DNA from: Gemmatimonadota bacterium
GTDB taxonomy: Bacteria > Gemmatimonadota > Gemmatimonadetes > Gemmatimonadales > Gemmatimonadaceae
Reading direction: 5' to 3'
DNA length: 15,081 bases
Assembly: GCA_028287225.1 (NCBI GenBank)
Contig: JAQBPZ010000038.1
Span: 1 to 15,081 of the forward strand
Position 1 is the stretch's first letter. Each line of letters starts with the position of its first letter. The notes under the pieces were generated by a model. That model did not search any database, was not told the DNA's origin, and saw only the letters and a program-made list of their open reading frames with translations. Positions 13,347 through 15,081 of this stretch are shown one piece after another. The position numbers were made by a program, and so were the translations under genes.

Positions 13347-13366
13347 GGGCGGGAGGGGCGGGAGGG
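13347..13366 (+). promoter_or_regulatory. G-quadruplex motif just upstream of pntAA
   Basis: GGGCGGGAGGGGCGGGAGGG on the + strand: five runs of three or more G with single-base loops, the most favourable class of G4 motif. It begins 14 bases upstream of the pntAA start codon and lies on the template strand for that operon, directly next to the octamer inverted repeat. A regulatory role is inferred only from position. Confidence 0.6.
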
Positions 13367-13534
13367 CAGTAGGACTGTAGGACGGTAGGGCGGTAGGACC
13401 GAATGACGGTTTGTCGGTTTTCGGTTTGTCGGTTCACGGCCTGCCCCGGGACGCAGGGGCTGACCGGGGCCGGCCGGAAACTGAAAAACCGGAAACCGAC
13501 AAACGGTCGGTCCTACCGTCCTACCGTCCTACTG
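13367..13534. repeat. 168-bp inverted repeat built from GGTAGGAC octamers and CGGTTTGT-type units
   Basis: The left arm (13367-~13435) reads CAGTAGGAC, then TGTAGGAC, GGTAGGGC and GGTAGGAC, then CGA-ACGGTTTGTCGGTTTTCGG and GTTTGTCGG. The right arm (~13477-13534), read in reverse complement, has CAGTAGGAC, GGTAGGAC, GGTAGGAC, CGACCGTTTGTCGGTTTCCGG and a degenerate end. The arms therefore match with one octamer fewer on the right. Between them lie CCCCGG (13444-13449) and CCGGGG (13464-13469), so the stem can continue almost to a small loop. No ORF in it is credible. The element spans the whole gap between the DinB gene and the region just before pntAA. Confidence 0.85.
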
Positions 13535-14086
13535 TATCTCCCCCGCCACCCGCTCCATCTGCGCCAGATGCCGCCGCACGTGCACCACGTGGATGTTGAA
13601 GACGTCGCCGAGGTTGATCTTGAACAGCGACATCGGGAAGATCGGGGGCGAGAGCCGCAGGTCGACCCAGTCGAGGCTCCGCGATTCGTCCATGCGGTGG
13701 AGGAGTCGCGAGTCGCGCGTCAGGAAGTCCTCCACCACGCCGTTCCGGGGGGTGGGCGCCGGCCGCATCCTGCCCGGCGCCTTCATCTTCCGGGGTTTTG
13801 CCAGCGCGCCGGCGATGAACCGTCCGAGCCTGGTGGGCCTCCATTCCCGCAGCGGGGCGGCCGCGTCGAAGTGGGCCCGATGGATGAGCGTGGCCAGTGG
13901 CTTCGCATACAGCTCGTCGGCGACGCAGAGGTGCTCGAGCACTTCCCCGACGCTCCATCCCTTCGAGGCGGGACGCCGCACGAGCTGCTCCGGGTCGAGC
14001 CCCCGGGCGAGGGTGGCGATGCGTTGGTGCAGCGAGAGCGATTCGGTGCGGAGCTGCTCGTGCAGGTCGCGCTGGAGGAGAGGCAT
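13529..14086 (-). CDS. DinB-family (DinB_2) putative metal-dependent protein, 185 aa
   Basis: Four-helix-bundle DinB superfamily protein. The metal site is recognisable: H52 in WSVGEVLEHLCVADELY (44-60), and H169 and H173 in the C-terminal NIHVVHVRRHLAQMERV (164-180). This family includes bacillithiol- and mycothiol-dependent transferases and damage-induced proteins, but here the substrate is unknown. The middle (83-116) is basic (RPTRLGRFIAGALAKPRKMKAPGRMRP). The ATG at 14086 fits the family N-terminus (MPLLQRDLHEQLRTE). Longer frames to 14128 or 14275 add Gly/Asp-rich residues and overlap the divergent lipoprotein gene's promoter. The ribosome binding site is weak. The TAG stop (13529-13531) lies inside the last CAGTAGGAC unit of the octamer inverted repeat, so the repeat supplies the stop codon. 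The length is near the family norm, so little, if anything, was lost. Confidence 0.85.
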   Translation of the reverse strand: MPLLQRDLHEQLRTESLSLHQRIATLARGLDPEQLVRRPASKGWSVGEVLEHLCVADELYAKPLATLIHRAHFDAAAPLREWRPTRLGRFIAGALAKPRKMKAPGRMRPAPTPRNGVVEDFLTRDSRLLHRMDESRSLDWVDLRLSPPIFPMSLFKINLGDVFNIHVVHVRRHLAQMERVAGEIQ

Positions 14087-14179
14087 GATGTTCGCTCGGT
14101 CTGGAGACGAGGCCCAAGTGAACACCATCCAGCCACGATGGCAATGCGACCCTCCGCCCCCGCCCGCCGCCCCCACCCC

Positions 14180-14185
14180 TATATT
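14180..14185 (+). promoter_or_regulatory. Candidate -10 box for a leaderless transcript
   Basis: TATATT stands out as the only AT-rich hexamer in a GC-rich divergent gap (14087-14191). It ends 6 bases before the ATG at 14192, the distance expected if transcription starts at or next to the start codon. No ribosome binding site fits between them. A -35 box is not evident around 14157-14162. Confidence 0.55.
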
Positions 14186-14191
14186 TCCGTC

Positions 14192-14632
14192 ATGCGTGTG
14201 TCTCCGCTCGTCCTCAGCCTCCTCCTCGCCGGGTGCGCCACCGCCGGTGGAAACCCCCCGGCCACCTTCGTCCATTCCACGGCGGAGTCGAGGAACACGG
14301 TGGTGATCGACGTGCGCGAGGGACTGAGCCGCGCGGCCGCGATGCGCACCCTCACCGACGCCCTGGCCGCCAACTACACGGTGGAGGTCACGGATCCGCG
14401 CGCCGGGTTCGTGATGACCGCCTGGGCCGCCAGCACGGCGCGCGAGGGCGTGCCGGAGCTCCGGTACCGCACGCGCTTCGTGGCGCAGTTCACGGGCGAC
14501 GACTGGCGCAAGCTGCAGCTCCGCCAGGAGGCCAACTGGGCACGCGGGCAGGAGTGGGAGGTCGGGTTCGACGCCGCGCAGCTCGATGCCATGAGCACGG
14601 AGCTCCGGGCCAGGCTCGGACGCCGTCCGTAG
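14192..14632 (+). CDS. Small lipoprotein, 146 aa, unknown function
   Basis: Type II signal peptide with hydrophobic VSPLVLSLLLAGC; C15 is the lipidation site. The mature domain reads TVVIDVREGLSRAAAMRTLTDALAANYTVEVTDPRAGFVMTAWAAS (36-81), then RYRTRFVAQFTGDDWRKLQLRQEANWA (91-117) and EWEVGFDAAQLDAMSTELRARLG (121-143). This alternating alpha/beta pattern (a helix, then strands, then a closing helix) resembles small periplasmic domains that add beta strands to a partner, but no family is recognised. No enzyme motif is seen. The start at 14192 is supported by the signal peptide and the TATATT box 6 bases upstream. It is divergent from the DinB gene and convergent with the NTF2-like gene, with 12 bases between the stop codons. 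Confidence 0.85.
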   Translation: MRVSPLVLSLLLAGCATAGGNPPATFVHSTAESRNTVVIDVREGLSRAAAMRTLTDALAANYTVEVTDPRAGFVMTAWAASTAREGVPELRYRTRFVAQFTGDDWRKLQLRQEANWARGQEWEVGFDAAQLDAMSTELRARLGRRP

Positions 14633-14652
14633 CGCGACTGCGCGCTAGCGGA
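14626..14652. terminator. Palindrome joining the stop codons of two convergent genes
   Basis: TAGCGCG (14630-14636), loop ACTG, CGCGCTA (14641-14647): a perfect 7-bp stem. With one bulged base it extends to TCCG (14626-14629) paired with CGGA (14649-14652). The TAG of the + gene forms the left end of the inner stem, and the TAG of the - gene forms the right end. No T-run follows on either side, so an intrinsic two-way terminator is possible but unproven. Confidence 0.5.
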
Positions 14653-15081
14653 TCTCCTTCAGGACCCAGACCCCGCCTTCCTTCATGAACAGGGCGTGGT
14701 TGGTGATGCGCGAGGACGTGGCGCGCCCGGTCTCCTTGTCCACCACGTGCATCTGCATCGTGAACGGCGCATCGATGGACGTCGGCGTGTCCTTGGGCGT
14801 GGCGGAAATCCCGGTCACCCGGACGTTCGCCCGGATCGAGTCGGCGCCGCTGAAGACTCCCTTCCAGCGATCTTCCTGGCCGCGGCTCATGGAGGGGTAG
14901 ACCTCCTTGAGCTTCCCGATGTCCCGCGACGCGATCGCCCGCCCATAGCGGATGATGGTCGTCCGGATGGCGAGCGGCACTGCGTTCTCCGCCCTCACCA
15001 GGCTGTCCTGGAACCGCCGCAGCTCGGCGCGCTCGGCGCGCCGGCGCTGCGCTTCGGCGGTGCTCGCGCCCGACGTCACCA
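14645..15081 (-). CDS. C-terminal part of a protein with an NTF2/SnoaL-like domain (5' end outside window)
   Basis: The frame stays open to the right edge, so the visible ~145 residues are the C-terminal part of a longer gene; the GTG at 15079 is probably internal. The visible part starts with a charged helix (EAQRRRAERAELRRFQDSLVRAE), a likely coiled-coil linker. A ~105-residue domain follows: AIRTTIIRYGRAIASRDIGKLKEVYPSMSRGQEDRWKGVF, then beta strands RANVRVTGI and FTMQMHVVDKETGRATSSRITNHALFMKEGGVWVLKEI. The helix-helix-strand order and the final 'F-kegGvWvLkei' strand are typical of NTF2-like/SnoaL-like folds. In related bacteria such domains are found at the ends of Ser/Thr kinases or as free periplasmic proteins. 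Which applies here cannot be told. It is convergent with the preceding lipoprotein gene. Confidence 0.75.
   Translation of the reverse strand, partial: VTSGASTAEAQRRRAERAELRRFQDSLVRAENAVPLAIRTTIIRYGRAIASRDIGKLKEVYPSMSRGQEDRWKGVFSGADSIRANVRVTGISATPKDTPTSIDAPFTMQMHVVDKETGRATSSRITNHALFMKEGGVWVLKEIR

Noticed and set aside
12211..13380. A 389-codon + strand frame opposite pntAA
   Set aside because: Antisense shadow, Gly/Arg/Ala/His-rich, no domain.
13333..13437. A 35-codon N-terminal extension of PntAA
   Set aside because: The added residues (RQTENRQTVIRSYRPTVLQ...) come from the octamer repeat. The family N-terminus begins at the methionine at 13332.
14087..14275. A 63-codon N-terminal extension of the DinB-family protein
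   Set aside because: Gly/Glu-rich shadow of the divergent lipoprotein gene and its promoter; DinB homology begins at the methionine at 14086.

Overview
The window is a GC-rich (roughly 70% by eye) bacterial chromosome segment. It carries ordinary housekeeping genes, small secreted proteins and lipoproteins, and several repeat-filled intergenic gaps. The protein styles fit Gemmatimonadota: the GMCRVWYDG...PAPTTC secreted protein, small lipoproteins with an 'ENQAFLDMTIYVYRSSQRIRLG' core, a DUF4097 protein with TGNG repeats, and a stressosome-type regulatory island. That taxon is inferred from memory of family style, not from a marker gene. No rRNA, tRNA, CRISPR array, transposase or phage gene was seen.

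Left block (1-3891, + strand): three tightly packed signalling genes. The first enters from the left edge and fuses an RsbT-type ATPase to a SpoIIE/RsbX-type phosphatase. The second fuses an RsbT-type ATPase to a complete histidine kinase. The third is a receiver-PAS-histidine kinase hybrid. The last two overlap by four bases. This looks like the downstream half of an rsbRST stressosome operon whose output runs into phosphorelay kinases. Any rsbR, rsbS and rsbT would lie left of the window.

Central block (4008-9300): small, mostly exported genes of unknown function in changing orientation. They are a 78-aa protein, a DUF4097 beta-repeat protein, a 59-aa two-helix membrane protein, two lipoprotein-like genes, a SAM methyltransferase, a secreted Asp/Arg-rich repeat protein with a textbook terminator, and a single-pass membrane protein. 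The lipoprotein at 6274-6672 and the methyltransferase at 6671-7297 diverge from a shared CATG. The 652-bp gap 7298-7949 holds a large imperfect palindrome made of 'ACGCAGAGG'-type units and GTTGAAGC repeats.

Right block (9376-15081, mostly - strand): an Ada-like protein (AraC HTH plus O6-alkylguanine methyltransferase, without the N-terminal zinc domain) is preceded by a hairpin that could hide its ribosome binding site. Next comes the three-gene proton-translocating transhydrogenase pntAA-pntAB-pntB. A DinB-family protein lies upstream of it. A 168-bp inverted repeat of GGTAGGAC octamers supplies the DinB stop codon and ends close to the pntAA start, with a G-quadruplex motif in between. 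At the right end a probably leaderless lipoprotein gene converges on a partial NTF2-like gene, and the two TAG stop codons form the ends of one short hairpin.
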